Of a DNA stretch of 64,000 nt, positions 36,201 to 47,700 are shown one piece after another. Made by a program: the position numbers and the translations under genes. The notes beneath the pieces were generated by a model that was not told the DNA's origin, made no database searches, and was given only the letters and a program-made list of their open reading frames with translations. This stretch comes from Oscheius dolichura (taxonomy: Eukaryota > Nematoda > Chromadorea > Rhabditida > Rhabditidae), in NCBI GenBank assembly GCA_932521035.1, contig OW051492.1:6758001-6822000 (forward strand), given 5' to 3'. The first letter of the stretch is position 1. Every line of letters begins with the position of its first letter.

Positions 36201-38071
36201 ACCTGAAAACCTCGAAAGCAGTATAAGCTGCTTGTTGAGTATGGTTGAAGCCAGTTTGGATGGTGGAAGGTTACTTTTCATTATCTAAGTAAAAAAAACC
36301 ACAATTTTAGATATGCAGCTGGTCCGTTGAGTGGTGACGCTCAAAACCCTCTTCGAAGCAATACCGATGAGAGGCGCAGACATAAACATAGTCTCAAATC
36401 CACAAAAAAAGAATTGTCTACTGATGTACCCGATACAGTAGAAGGCTCTTCCGACGAACAGCAGATATCAGCTAGTTACGAACAAGTGAGTGCCTCTTAT
36501 ATTTTTTTCCAGTCTCCATTTAGGTATCCCTTCATCTGCTCGATCTCTGTTCCAATCTGCATAGTTGCGCTTATGAAAAACTTGTGGGCTGGGCAAGGGA
36601 AGATCCAAAGGTATTTCAGAGTCTAACGTAGAGTAACCATTTTCAGGTTATCTGTGATGTTCCATACATCTGGGCTGCTGTGTGGCGTCCATTGCTTCAG
36701 GTGATGGCTAGACTGGCTTGTGATTGTCGGAGGCGTGTTCGTGAGATTGCTTTGGCTCAACTTCAACGCTCCTTCTTAAATATGGCAAATTTGGGGGCCG
36801 CTGAATGGGAATCATGTTTCAATGATGTACGTTTTAAATTAGAAAAAACCCAATGTTTTTATATTATTAAAATTTATCAGAATAATTTAGATGCTCTTTC
36901 CTTTGTTGAGTAAATTATTGGAACCGTTCTCTGCTATGGATCCGTTGGGCAGAGAAGATACTCGAGTCCGAGCAATACAAATTGTCGCTAAAACATTTTT
37001 GAACAGACTGAAAGAGCTTTCGTCTCTGCCATCCTTTTCAAACCTTTGGCTACATCTGCTCGATTTTATGGAGAAATATCTTAGAATTGACACACATGGA
37101 ACTTTAACCGAAGTTTATTGTTTTGTAGATATGAAACACAAAATTTCAGGCCGTCCCGGAATCATTGAAAAACATGCTGCTGGTTTTGGACAATTCAGGT
37201 CTTTTTGTCGCCATTCCCGGCTTGTATGAACTAACAACACAACGAATCAATCCCATTCTACCCCAACTGATTCGAGATACTATTCCTAATCCTCCACAGC
37301 TCCCGGTCACTACCCCAAAAGAGGATATCGCTACTGCTGTGACGTCCTCACAGAGCTCGCAAAGACTTCAAACAGAGCCTGTTACTTCTTCTACTGAAGC
37401 CTCGACCTCAGCCCAGTCAATTCCTGAAATACCTCTGGTAGTTGTCCATACATACGTCTGAAAGTTATTTATAGACTGAAGTCGTCGTCCATTCGGGTGC
37501 AGCATCTCCGGTATCTTCCTCTGTTACACAAGAAGTTCAACAGTCTTTCAAGGAGCTGTGTAATCTGTCCGATACGCAATATCTTAACCAGGTAACATTC
37601 TGTTCATGCTGAAGAGGTATTTGAATATTTTCAGGGTCATTATGAGACATCTAATCAGCCAGAGTCCGTTACACAATATCAAGCATCTACGATGACTTAT
37701 GCCAGTAACCCGTATTACGCAAACTACTCTTGTCAAATTCCCCACCCTGGTGTTCCACCATTGCACATGCCTCAATATATTCACCAACAACAGCAAATGA
37801 TGCCGCAGGCTGATTTATCTAAAGTGTTTGCGGGAGGGCAGGCGCCACAATTTATTCCTCCTCAAGAACTTCTTCAGTCGTCATATGCCTATTCACAGGT
37901 TCAGTTAACTTTACGAATGGTCTTTATGAAACTTTCTAGAATGTATTATCTAACCAGCCCTCTATAAGTCAAACACAACCATTTGCTCTCGCTCAATCAT
38001 CGAGGAGCGCGTTCCAGCCAATTGTTCCAGAGCAACCCACCGGGAGTGATCAGTTATACGAGAGACCATAA
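30239..38071 (+). CDS. GBF1: GBF1: Golgi ARF guanine-exchange factor
   Basis: Large Sec7-domain exchange factor that activates ARF1 at the cis-Golgi for COPI coat formation. ATG 30239 ([20 protein letters not shown]); an in-frame ATG at 30161 would add 26 residues. N-terminal DCB region: [40 protein letters not shown] region follows. Sec7 domain at about 32760-33330, with the glutamic-finger loop FRLPGESAE and the motif [20 protein letters not shown], then [23 protein letters not shown] regions: [37 protein letters not shown]. Glutamine/proline-rich C-terminus ending in QLYERP. About 30 exons with small introns and one 951 bp intron (34792-35742) that hosts a MITE. DQH instead of DLH after MLNT is typical of GBF1 rather than the BIG subfamily. 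AT-rich. Confidence 0.95.
35045..35338. mobile_element. MITE with TTAA target duplication
   Basis: TTAA at 35045-35048 and 35335-35338 flank a 286 bp element. The left end is AAGAACGGTGGCACAGCTT and the reverse complement of the right end is AGGAACAGTGGCACAGCTT. The interior shares ACGCTACCGTAAC-like and CGCG-rich motifs with the element at 2763-3071, so the two are members of one family. It lies in the single large GBF1 intron. Confidence 0.8.
35374..35438 (+). other. tRNA-like hairpin relic
   Basis: GTCACCG at the start pairs perfectly with CGGTGAC at the end as a 7-bp acceptor-like stem, and AGTTCGACTCC inside matches a tRNA B box. The total is only 65 nt, the D arm is G/C-rich without an A box, and the T stem does not pair, so it is a degenerate tRNA-derived sequence. 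It sits just outside the GBF1-intron MITE. Confidence 0.35.
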
Positions 38072-38522
38072 GGAATATAAGGGGTTTTTTTTCTTAACTG
38101 TTTTAGAAGTATAGAAATGATAACCGTAGCTTGGGATTCTCGCACTTATGTATTAGTCGGTTAACTGTGATAATGTACACAATAATAAATATTTATTTTC
38201 AAGCCATGTGTATTTGACCAAATTGAGTTGCTTTCTTGAAAAATAATTGCTCGCGCGCTGTTTACCCGTGTCAGTGAGAAGTGTCGTCTTCACGAATTCT
38301 CAAAAATTCCCACTTTTCCACCTAGTTTCTGTCTAACAATCAAGTTTCATTCGGGTACTTGATTCAAATGTGATATATATATAAATAAATAAATTATCAT
38401 CCTCTGATATCTAGAGCAGACACTCTATAGAAAATCTCTGCAATACTGCCTGATTCTTTCTTTAAATGACACTCCTTTTTTTCAAGCCGATACAATATGG
38501 GATTATATGCTTATTTCAGAAA

Positions 38523-41500
38523 ATGATCATTCTTTCTATACTGAGCCGTAAACTTCCAAGCACAAGCAGTAAGTTGAGGCTTTTTTCTTCGAATAATCTC
38601 ACATAGATATGTTGCAAAAACAAATAGCAAGTATGGTTATAGCTCAACAAGCTCGTTCATTATCTATACCAGGTGGAAAAGTGGTGTTTAAGGTTAGCGT
38701 TATTTTTTCGTCGTGTTTGTCTGTCTGATGTTTTAATGTTCTAATATAGAGAAACAAACCCCATTTAAACGTCGGAACCATAGGGCATGTAGATCATGGA
38801 AAAACAACTTTAACATCGGCTATTACTAAAGGTAAGCTAGCAAATAATCCTAATGCTCTTTTGCCTTCTTGTTTTATTGTAATTGATAGACTTTTAGTTC
38901 TCGCTTCACAGAAAGGAGCAACCTATAAAAAATACGAGGACATAGATAATGCCCCCGAAGAAAAAGCAAGAGGTAGGTAGAGATGTATAGATCTGCATTT
39001 CTATATGTTAAGGTATAACCATTAATGCTTATCATCTCGAATATGAAACTACTAAGCGGCACTATGCGCATATCGATTGTCCTGGCCATGCCGATTATAT
39101 AAAAAATATGATAACCGGCGCTGCCCAAATGGAAGGAGCTATCCTCGTTGTTGCTGCTACTGATGGAGCTATGCCACAGGTAGTACTTTTGTTACCGTTT
39201 AGAAAGTGTTACTTAAGACTAGAGAGCATCTTCTTCTTGCCAAGCAAGTCGGCATTCCTCGGGAAAACGTTGTAGTTTTCCTTAACAAGGTAGATGAAGT
39301 GCCTGATGTGGAAACTCGAGAGCTTGTCGAAATGGAAATTCGCGAGCTTTTGAATGAGTTTGAATATCCAGGCGATACATTGCCCGTTATCTTCGGATCA
39401 GCTCTTTGTGCACTCGAAGGCAAAATGCCTGACATTGGTGAAGAATCTGTGAAAAAACTTCTCGATGTGCTTGATAATACTTTCGTGATTCCTGACCGAG
39501 ATCTAAATAAGGAACCCATGTTTGCTGCTGAGCATGTTTATTCTATTAAAGGTTGGTCTTCAGCAACTTATCTATTGTACATACAGGCCGTGGTACTGTT
39601 ATCACTGGAAAGTTGGAGCGAGGAACGCTTAAGCGAGGAGAAAAAATAGAAATAGTTGGATGCGACCGCGAAGGAGTGCAGTCCACTATTTCCGGACTAG
39701 AATCTTTTCGCAAAACTGTCGAACAAGCTGAACCTGGAGATCAACTTGGTGTCCTTTTGCGCGGTGTAGGACCAAAGGATGTTCGTCGAGGCTGCGTTCT
39801 CCTTCCACAAGGACATAAGCATAAACCAACCGATCGTGTAAAAGCTCAGGTATATATTTAGCTTAATTTTTTATACCTTCCTCTGTTTTAGTTGTATGTA
39901 TTGAAACCAGCCGAAGGAGGGGGGAAAACGCCTATTGCAAATTATTTCAACGAACATGTTTTCTCTTTGACTTGGGACACTGGTGCACTTGTAAAAGTTC
40001 AAGGAAAGGATTTTATTATGCCTGGAGAAGCCGCTGAGTAAGTTGTACATGTCTTTCTCAAGATTTATTTTATGAGAGTTACCATGAAGTCCAAGGTGAT
40101 TTATGAGTCGAGGATTTCGCGCCATTCGCCATTGAAACAGATTCTTTTGGGTTGGAAATTCGGGCACTCAATACACACAGGAATCTGTTTAGCTTCAGCA
40201 TTCCCTTCAGTAACCGTCACGCTAAAATTGACGTTGATCCCAGTGACAGTCATTATCTCGGTAATGCGCATCTAAATATTTGTATAGAAGACGTTAGAAA
40301 AGATATTACCGATCCAGGTACAATCTTTGCTTTAGAATTAGCTGGGGGGAGTTGGGAACGTGATCCGCTCTTCTTCTCTCTATGACCATAGTTAACGTAC
40401 GAACTCCGCGCGCTAAGTTGCGGTAGATTTTCGCATGAGGTTACTGACAGAGTGCTACATCGTGAAACATTGAACTTGGTCTCTAAGACATGCGGATGGG
40501 CGCATGCTTTGGATTCGCCCAATGTGTTCTGCTGCTTTTCCATGCAAAATATAGGATCCATTTTTTTGGCGCATGGCTTGGTTGATTTGGGAGTACTCTT
40601 GGGGATAGGCTCTCCATTTTTTGAGAGGTTGATAAGGATCTGTAAAGGACTATACGCATTGAATCTATCCTACGTTTTCGGCATTGCGAATTGTAGCTTC
40701 GACGAGATTCTTCAAAGTAGCAGAAGTCGAATGGGCCGCAATTTCTTTCCGAGAGCTCATCACATTAAAACAACAAGTCGAAGAAAAATATTGCCCCCTA
40801 TGAGGTTTTGGTCGTGCCATTCATGCACCTTTTGTAACCTGTTCTAACATGCCCCATCCTACCCTAATAATGGGGAGATCTCTGTCTGTCTATCTGTAAG
40901 ACATGTCGTTTGTGCAAATTCGACAGCCAAAAGCAGACAGTTAGAGAAGCAGAAAGATCCGACCGGCCAATCTTTTTCGACTGTCAAATTTTGAATCCAA
41001 ATGCGGCCAAAGGCCGCCGGAGGCATACCAGTCGTTAAATAAGCATTTTCTTTTGTACTGTTTTGGCAGTGGTAAAGGGGTGAATATGCTTGGTTGTTTG
41101 AAATTTGTGAAATGATGAGCTATGATAGCTCACGTGTTGCCGTAAACCTATATAAATACCTGCGGTGTAGACATGCCTCCTAAAATAGTTGATAATCGAT
41201 ACCTCGTCATTTTTGCAATTATTTCAGAGTGGAACTTCATCTCAATCAAACGATGTTTATTGAACCACAGCAGCGTTTTACTATTCGTCAAGGTTCCACT
41301 ACTATCGGTACCGGCGTGTTTACCGACGTACTTCCTAAACTTGCCGAAGCAGAAAAGGTTCCGCGCTGAATTCTGTTAAATTTTATTGTTGCAGGATCCG
41401 AAAAATAAGAAAAAATTAATGAAAGCTGAAATGGAACGCTTAGGCTTCAACCCATATGGAGAACTCATCGAAAAGCGACTGAAGCCAGACTATTCTAATT

Positions 41501-41547
41501 CGCCTAAGGACAATCCTGCTGCCAAAGCATTCGAGAATCAACAGTAA
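38523..41547 (+). CDS. TUFM: Mitochondrial elongation factor Tu with C-terminal extension (EF-Tu1 type)
   Basis: Delivers aminoacyl-tRNA to mitochondrial ribosomes. ATG 38523 lies just after TTATTTCAG, a good splice or trans-splice acceptor, and opens a mitochondrial presequence ([15 protein letters not shown]). G-domain motifs: [21 protein letters not shown] and GSA. Domain II has [13 protein letters not shown]. Domain III ends with [20 protein letters not shown]. Beyond the usual C-terminus there is a basic tail of roughly 55 residues ([20 protein letters not shown], then [15 protein letters not shown]) ending at TAA 41545-41547. Nematode EF-Tu1 uses such a tail to bind tRNAs lacking the T arm. 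A 1.19 kb intron (40038-41227) splits domain III between MPGEAAE and VELHLNQ. Confidence 0.95.
40038..41227. other. Large EF-Tu intron with decayed coding-like DNA
   Basis: Plus-strand frames with protein-like composition occur in pieces. One at about 40110-40380 reads [20 protein letters not shown] and [19 protein letters not shown]; another at about 40680-40800 reads [20 protein letters not shown]. They are in different frames and separated by stops, and I could not join them into a gene. I read this as the wreck of an inserted gene or transposon of unknown type. It is far larger than the other introns of this gene. Confidence 0.4.
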
Positions 41548-41738
41548 AACGTAGAGGACCTTTTTTTCTTTAGGTTTGTTATTTATCGTTATTGTTATTG
41601 TCAAGATTAATAAATCGTTATTTTTTGTGTCCATATTTTAGCTTTTATTCAGTCTGGGAAACTCCTCCAAATTACAGCATGTTTTTTTTTTCAAAAGAAC
41701 GAATACTAATACATACATTTACTCGATATAGCCTACAT

Positions 41739-42378
41739 TCACTTGCGAGAAGCACGAATTTCGTCGATTTGGGCCTGCACTTCGTCGCTTAATTTGTTGT
41801 CGGCTCTTGGGCGAAGATTATCCAAGTTAGTCAGGACATAAGTAGGATAAGATAGGAAGGCAACCGAGATGATAGCATAGAGAGCAACCTTAATTAAAAT
41901 TATAAAACAATGATGACAATAGTTAAAAAAATAATGCTATGGAACTATTCAACTTGGTCGATTGAGGCTATGTAAAGTTGTATAGAAATGCAAAGAAACC
42001 CATGAAAAACAGACAGAAGAAAAAAATATTGCGTTCGCCAGTGGCCGTATGCAATCAACTATACCTGGGCCCACACGGGAGGCTCTCGGGTAGAAAATTG
42101 GAAACAACTTTCCTACCCGGGTGCTTGATTGCATACGGCCAAGGATGTTGAACCCCCAACGTATATCTAGTTCCATTCAGTTAAAAAGGCGCAATTAATT
42201 CATTCATTCGCAACACACGAGTGAACGTAGTTTAATTTTAAAGCATTTAAAAACAATCAGAATCGATTACCTTTTCGGAAACTGAGGTGAAACGAAGAGG
42301 AGGAGTAGAATCAACTCCCTTGTGAAGACTACGATGTCCCAAAATGTTTCGAGCAACGCCAAGGAAAGATCGGTTCAT
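41739..42378 (-). CDS. Small mitochondrial inner-membrane protein, COX8-like
   Basis: Two exons. Exon 1 (ATG 42378) encodes a mitochondrial presequence-like start (MNRSFLGVARNILGHRSLHK) and PPLRFTSVSEK. After an intron of about 380 nt, exon 2 (41888-41739) encodes one membrane helix (VALYAIISVAFLSYPTYVL) followed by a charged tail DEVQAQIDEIRASRK. The length of about 85 residues and the presequence-helix-tail plan suit a small respiratory-chain subunit such as cytochrome c oxidase subunit 8 or 7. The tail is longer than usual and the match is weak, so the exact identity is open. Convergent with the EF-Tu gene, whose stop is 190 bp away. Confidence 0.6.
42042..42141. repeat. Short inverted-repeat element
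   Basis: TGGCCGTATGCAATCAA at 42042-42058 is matched perfectly in inverse orientation at 42125-42141. An inner inverted pair (CGGGTAGAAA / TTTCCTACCCGGG) lies between them. The 100 bp unit can fold into a hairpin and looks like a tiny foldback element inside the intron of the COX8-like gene. I see no clear target duplication. Confidence 0.7.
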
Positions 42379-42747
42379 TTCTAAAGAAGACTTTGGCTTA
42401 TGAAATTGTAAATAAGAGGCTATGCATATATACACGAAAATATTTTTATGAGCAAAGGACTGAAACCGCCCCTTGGCGCGACGCTACAAGACCATTTGAA
42501 TCTGGCGCCGGGAATATTCAAAATGTCTTTTCCATTTTTGTCTCTAATACTACGAAATATAGATTACCAAACGAATAATCTCATTTGTGGGAGTAGTCAG
42601 TGATCACAACGGGTTGAGATCCAAAAAAGCCTGGGAGTACAATGAAACATACGAATAAGAATATTGATTACAACTATATTTAGGTGGCAAAAGACAGTTC
42701 TTCTCATCTTTTTTGATTATTTACCAGTAACCTGATATATAAAAATA

Positions 42748-43485
42748 ATGGTAAGTAGGAAAGAAGTGAATCTGATGTTATATATTTGTTTCAGCCATTG
42801 ATTTTGCTTGAGCTGAAATGTGCCATGACAGGAATCACAGAATTAAAACCTAGTGAGCCGGAGAGCTTCCGTTGGTATCTTAAAGTATTTCTTTTTAGTT
42901 TATTAATCGCATTTTATTGTAGCTAAAATGTACTAACTGTGGTGAGGCTCCTGATCACTGGCAATACGTCACTTTAAATGTATGCTATCCGTTTTGTCAC
43001 TAAGTTACTCCTACGTAGGAAATTTTGGAAGTGCCAGGCAGTCGCGGCCAAGCTCATTTGGTAGAAAAATGCAAGCTTTGCCATCGTATAAATACATTGA
43101 GTAAGCTTGGAAAAAGCTACTTTTACAGATGTTTAGGCATTCAACCTGATTACTTAGGCACATACCTCTTAGATAGTAACGAAAAGTGGCAACGTATCAT
43201 AGGCTTAGACTGCCGTGGTATTGAGCCAACAGAATTTGATCCCAGGGTAAGCTACTATTTTTCCACGGAGATGAACAGTTTACTTTAGAATGGATGGCAA
43301 GCCGTTGGGCCTGAAACAAACGAAATATTCAGTGACATCGACCTTTCCGAAAAAGTGAATCGTAGCCTCTAGTTTAAGTATTTATATATTTGTAGATGTG
43401 GGCAGATTACGACGAAAAAGCCAACGAAGCTGTAGAAATTGCTAACGTGGAGTTTCGTTTCACTCCTTGCAAACAAAAAAAGTAG
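42748..43485 (+). CDS. CZIB: CXXC zinc-binding protein CZIB (UPF0587/C1orf123)
   Basis: Small conserved cytosolic zinc protein. The first coding exon is only the ATG at 42748-42750, followed directly by GTAAGTAGG. The next exon begins PLILLELKCAMTGITELKPS. The two zinc-binding CXXC pairs are visible as KCTNCGEAPDHW and EKCKLCHRINTL. Further family blocks: NEKWQRIIGLDCRGIEPTEF and WADYDEKANEAVEIANVEFR. Stop TAG 43483-43485. About 160 residues, normal length. RAD1 begins 153 bp downstream on the same strand. Confidence 0.9.
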
Positions 43486-43638
43486 CTTGCCTCTTACTAT
43501 CCTTGCCTATTTTGTACAATTTGATTAAACTATTATTTAGTGTAAATTCCACATCTACTAGTAGATATACTTACTCCACAATAACTTAGTTAACATTATC
43601 ATTACTAAGAATTATGCACATAGGTCTTTTCTAAACAT

Positions 43639-45012
43639 ATGATGCAGATGGCTGATAACGTAAGAAATGAACATGACGTAGAAGTGCGCAAAGAGAATGC
43701 TAAAGAAATTTATGTTATTCTAAAAGCAATTCAGTTTAGAGAAGTTTATATTTATATAGTTTCTACTTATTTATCGCTATTCAGTACGGAACTTTTCACT
43801 TTGCAAGAACAGGAATGCGGATAATATGTGACGATAACCACTGTCAGCAAGTTAGTTGTTTTTACAATTCTCCAGCGAGCGTTGAAAATGCAATATTTGA
43901 TGAAATAGAGAGGAACGGTTTCAATAATATACCAATTACGGTGCTTGACTAAGAAAAGTAGCGAAAATAAAAATATCGCAGACGGATGAACAATTGCAAG
44001 TGTTTTGTACATCGATAAGTCGTGCCGTGAAATTTTCTATATAAGTTCCCGTGTACATAAGGGCCTTCAAGTTTTTTTTCCAGGCAACGGCTTATATTGA
44101 ACAATCGGTTTTCAAATCGTTTGACTTAAAGGAAGATGTAACTTTCCGAATACCGCTGGTAGATGTTACGGTATGTTAAGGTAAACAACACTTTTGTTTC
44201 AGGATTAATATTCCAGGAAGTTATGGGAATGTTAGATGGAAACAATATTACCCTAAAACTAATCTATGAAGGATATGGCTTTCCTCTCCGTTTATCACTC
44301 GCAGCAGAAGAAGATGAGTATGTCGTTCAGGCTAATATCCACACCTTAGAAGCCGAAGCGGTAAATTTTCTTATACATTTTAAGATTGTCCGCCACGTGT
44401 TAGAATTTTTAGGTGCAAGACTTCGGTGAAGAATTTAATGCAACTGAAATTCGGATGAGCACAATTATTAGGCCGGAAATTTTAAAGGATGCTATTAGAG
44501 TATTTTCTTTCATTGCCTCTATTTGCTAATCTTGAGGCTATCGATGAGAGCTGTTCCGTTGTAACTCTTCTGGCTAGGCCACTACCTGATGGAGAGGGTG
44601 GAAAAGTTTCGTTTATTTCTAAAGGTGATATAGGAAAAGTGACGGTATGTAAAAGTTTAGCAAACATGTTAATTTGTAGACTACATTTACTTCTTCGTCT
44701 AGTATGGTAGAAAGAATTGAGGTACCAGATGTAGTACGGTACAGTTACAACACTAGTCTTTTCAAGCGAATGTTATATGCCCTTACTATCAGCAACAGAG
44801 TTTGTTTCCCTTTGTCTTTTCTCAGAAAATAATGAAGCTCCTTCCAAAGCAGATCTCTTACAGGTAGCCATTCGTATTGACTGCCAAGGAACGCTATGTG
44901 CACAGTTCTTATTAGAACGACAAGATGCGGAACAAATTTTCATAGAGTTTTATGTAAGGCCTGTTCATACAATTAAACGTCTTTTCAGTGTATTGCAGAA
45001 GGGGAGGATTGA
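43639..45012 (+). CDS. RAD1: RAD1 checkpoint clamp subunit (MRT-2 ortholog)
   Basis: PCNA-like subunit of the 9-1-1 checkpoint clamp. The start is the ATG at 43639 or the following ATG. Recognisable blocks: EIYVILKAIQFRE, MRIICDDNHCQQ, ATAYIEQSVFKSFDLKED, VTFRIPLVDVT, LKLIYEGYGFPLRLSLAAEE, and in the second clamp domain RPEILKDAI, SFISKGDIGKV, VRYSYNTSLFKRML. The last exons give VAIRIDCQGTLCAQFLLERQ and IEFYCIAEGED with TGA at 45010-45012. Introns are small. Domain order and length (about 270 residues) fit RAD1 family proteins; the C. elegans counterpart is mrt-2. Confidence 0.9.
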
Positions 45013-45138
45013 TAGAACATTAATTAACAACGGACAAAATTTCTTTTTCAAATTTAGTAAATTGTTTGATACACGTAACAGTTAAATGAATACTTATAAA
45101 AATGATATTCTTGTGGTAGCTACATTTTCTGGTAATAA

Positions 45139-47179
45139 TTATGGTATAAAATTCTCAGGAAGAGGCAAATAGGCAACGTAGAATTGCCCTAAAGAACGAA
45201 GGGAGGTTGGAATAGAAAGAGATGAACGAAGTAGGACTTCTTTAAGATCTTCACATGCGAGCGATGGAAGATCTACTATTCCGACAGAAGCGTCTTCGCC
45301 GTTTGCTCTAGGATCACTAAAATGTCATAGATATCGCTTATAAAACGAGGGTCTGGGTTTATTTACCTGTTTGCATTTTCTGTATCAAATATTTTGAATA
45401 GAAGCTTTAACGCTGGAACCGGTTTAACGATATCTGAAGTAAAATACAGTTAGCAATTAGCAACTTACTGCTACTGTCGCTGTTCTCCTTATCATGGGAG
45501 TTTAACTGTCCTGTGATCACTGACACATAAGAGTCCAGTATCCACACCTACAAAAACTGATATGCTTTTTAATTTCAGTTGAAATATTTGAAGCGGATAA
45601 CCTACAAGAAGAATGGGTTGCTTATCTAAAGTCCTGTAGACTAGCTTTTGGCTTGCAGCAACCTCATAATGGATAAGTAGCTGTTGGGAAAACCATGTTA
45701 ATCTATCCCTTCCCGGATACCTGAGAGACTAACACTGTATATTACAAATTATTACCTTATATTTAAGTATTTTTGTCGATCACATTGAATGGAGACGCTG
45801 GAATGGTAGAGTTGCAATATATTTTTGTTATTTCCTTTCACTCGTTGTCCGAGGTGATGGTTACATTCACTACAGGAAACGATATTATTTTCTATTTTGA
45901 TGGCATCTTTAATAACCTTAAGAAATATGAAACTTCAGCAGTTGACCTACTTCTTTTCGAACAAAAAACGTCGTGTGTGAAACCATTATCCGTAGTTTGG
46001 TTGGCTTCCACTCGTCATGTAAACTTTCATTTTCTACCCCTCTGTGAGTCTCATGCCAATAAACTCTGTTTTCTCTACAATACAAGATGTTACCTATGTG
46101 GATCACAGCAAGAGCCACATGTTTCTCTGCAATAATAGTCGAGGGCTGGAGTAAGAGTCATCCATTCGTCTGTAGGCACCCATCCGACCGCTAATTTCCT
46201 AAGAAACAATTATTTAAAGGAACAGTCTCGCACTTGGTCCAGCGTGGTCCGGGGATCGCGCGCGCAGTTTGAATTCGGCGTTTTGATCGAGTTTTTTTAC
46301 ATTATTTTCATTTTTCTTTTGAAAAATATCATTGCAACGCTTCAAAAGCATCATATAAGTGTCTGGGAATGACCAGCATGAAGAAATAATAACAGAAGAA
46401 TCGTGAAACGAACAGAAACATTCCAATTCGTAATTAATACAAATTCTTTGGTGACAGCCATCCTACTGGCTTTAGAACTATTGTTTTTGCTTCCTCTATA
46501 TCTTATGGGTCGAACGGTATATATATATAGCTGCAAACGTGGTGCAAAACTTCCACCGACCGGCTAAAAGTAAGTAGAGCCGACATTCCTACCTATTAAT
46601 ATTTTCCTCTCCTACCATTAGACTATTTTCACAGATTGCACAGACTAATCCAATACATCTGCCTTCCGAATATTTCGAAAAATCTTTCAACGGATCTACT
46701 GAGAGTGCTTTCTCTGCTATTTGATGATTTGTTCTATATACTAAATATAAAAAATGACGGAGATTAGGTTCAGTAAATCTAACGTAATTGAGGTTCACAA
46801 TGTGCTTTCAATTTGCACATAAACAAGTCGCTCTTAGTATGCGCTGTTGATCCACTTCCAAATGATAGAGGTGACAGCTGTATTCCCTCTAGCGAAACTC
46901 GATAGCTTCCTTTTTCCACAGCTAAACACAAGTTATGCGACTTGATGTAATGACCTCTCTGTTCTGGCATAATATTTTCATAGCCATCTATAGGTTCGCC
47001 GTAATCTATATAGTTGATTCCTATGTCAAGAACAGCACCATTAAACGAGCTGAACAGTTTTGGGTAAGATCAGGAAATTACTCTTCAAGGGGAATGTCCA
47101 GGAATAGAGATGCCATGTCCGACCGAGGTTTCGCTTCAATAAAAAATGAATAATCAGCCCATCTTCTTGTGAAAGCCAT
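45139..47179 (-). CDS. UBE3D: UBE3D-like E3 ubiquitin ligase (HECT-like E3D family)
   Basis: The ATG at 47179 follows AAATTTTCAG by one base, an excellent trans-splice or splice acceptor. Exons give MAFTRRWADYSFFIEAKPRS, YRVSLEGIQLSPLSF, then GRCIGLVCAICENSLMVGEE, matching the family's CxxCG position, and LAVGWVPTDEWMTLTPALDY with ETCGSCC, matching its PSENW...CH block. The C-terminal block SVGIVDLPSLACEDLKEVLL, followed by SLRSLGQFYVAYLPL, matches the conserved end of vertebrate UBE3D. Stop TAA 45139-45141. Last gene of the minus-strand cluster: GTF2H5 lies 127 bp upstream. An intron of about 390 bp at 46205-46595 contains a MITE end. Confidence 0.82.
46214..46240. mobile_element. One end of a TTAA MITE
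   Basis: TTAA followed by AGGAACAGTCTCGCAC, the same terminal motif as the complete elements at 2763 and 35045. I found no matching inverted end nearby, so this is a truncated copy in a UBE3D intron. Confidence 0.5.
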
Positions 47180-47306
47180 GCTGAAAATTTGCATGATGTA
47201 TAACGAATTGCCTTGCCGAAACAAAATATCATACAAATATGTCTTGTGGATAACTAGAATCTAACAAAGAAACGTTTACCAAAAAATTTATTATCAGCCG
47301 AATCTG

Positions 47307-47555
47307 TTATTTTTCTGTTGGTTCTGGATTCATGGCCTCCATGAACTGATCCAGCTTTTCTTCAAGCATGGGTATAATATCCTTGTCGATAAAAAGATGT
47401 GTTTCATCCAATTCCTAGGAATGATAACGCAGCTACGTTGCTCATACTTTTACTATAAATTTGCTTCCTAGTTGCCTTGATTCATCTAAATGTATTAGTA
47501 GTTGTCGCATTGCTGCATCACATGTTACTAGCACACCCTTTTTCACAATCACCAT
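47307..47555 (-). CDS. GTF2H5: TFIIH subunit 5 (GTF2H5/TTDA/Tfb5)
   Basis: Small TFIIH subunit needed for nucleotide excision repair and complex stability. Exon 1 (ATG 47555) gives [20 protein letters not shown] and [14 protein letters not shown]. After one small intron, exon 2 gives [20 protein letters not shown] and ends EPTEK at TAA 47307-47309. About 70 residues, as in human, with the conserved [12 protein letters not shown] and FI...DDTHLF-type core. It lies 145 bp downstream of the MRPL22 stop and 127 bp upstream of UBE3D. Confidence 0.93.
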
Positions 47556-47700
47556 TTCTAGAAGTTAAAAATTAACAGAATCAGTAATATTTTGCTTATT
47601 CAAGCACCAGTACTGGTGGAAAGTCCCACTGGCAGAGAAAAATACGATATTTAATACAATTTATTCGAGAGTGGTTAACAAATCATCTAACATACGCTAA

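Noticed and set aside
40452..40847. 131-codon plus ORF in the EF-Tu intron as a real nested gene
   Set aside because: Composition is not protein-like in this frame, while better stretches lie in other frames broken by stops; treated as decayed DNA.
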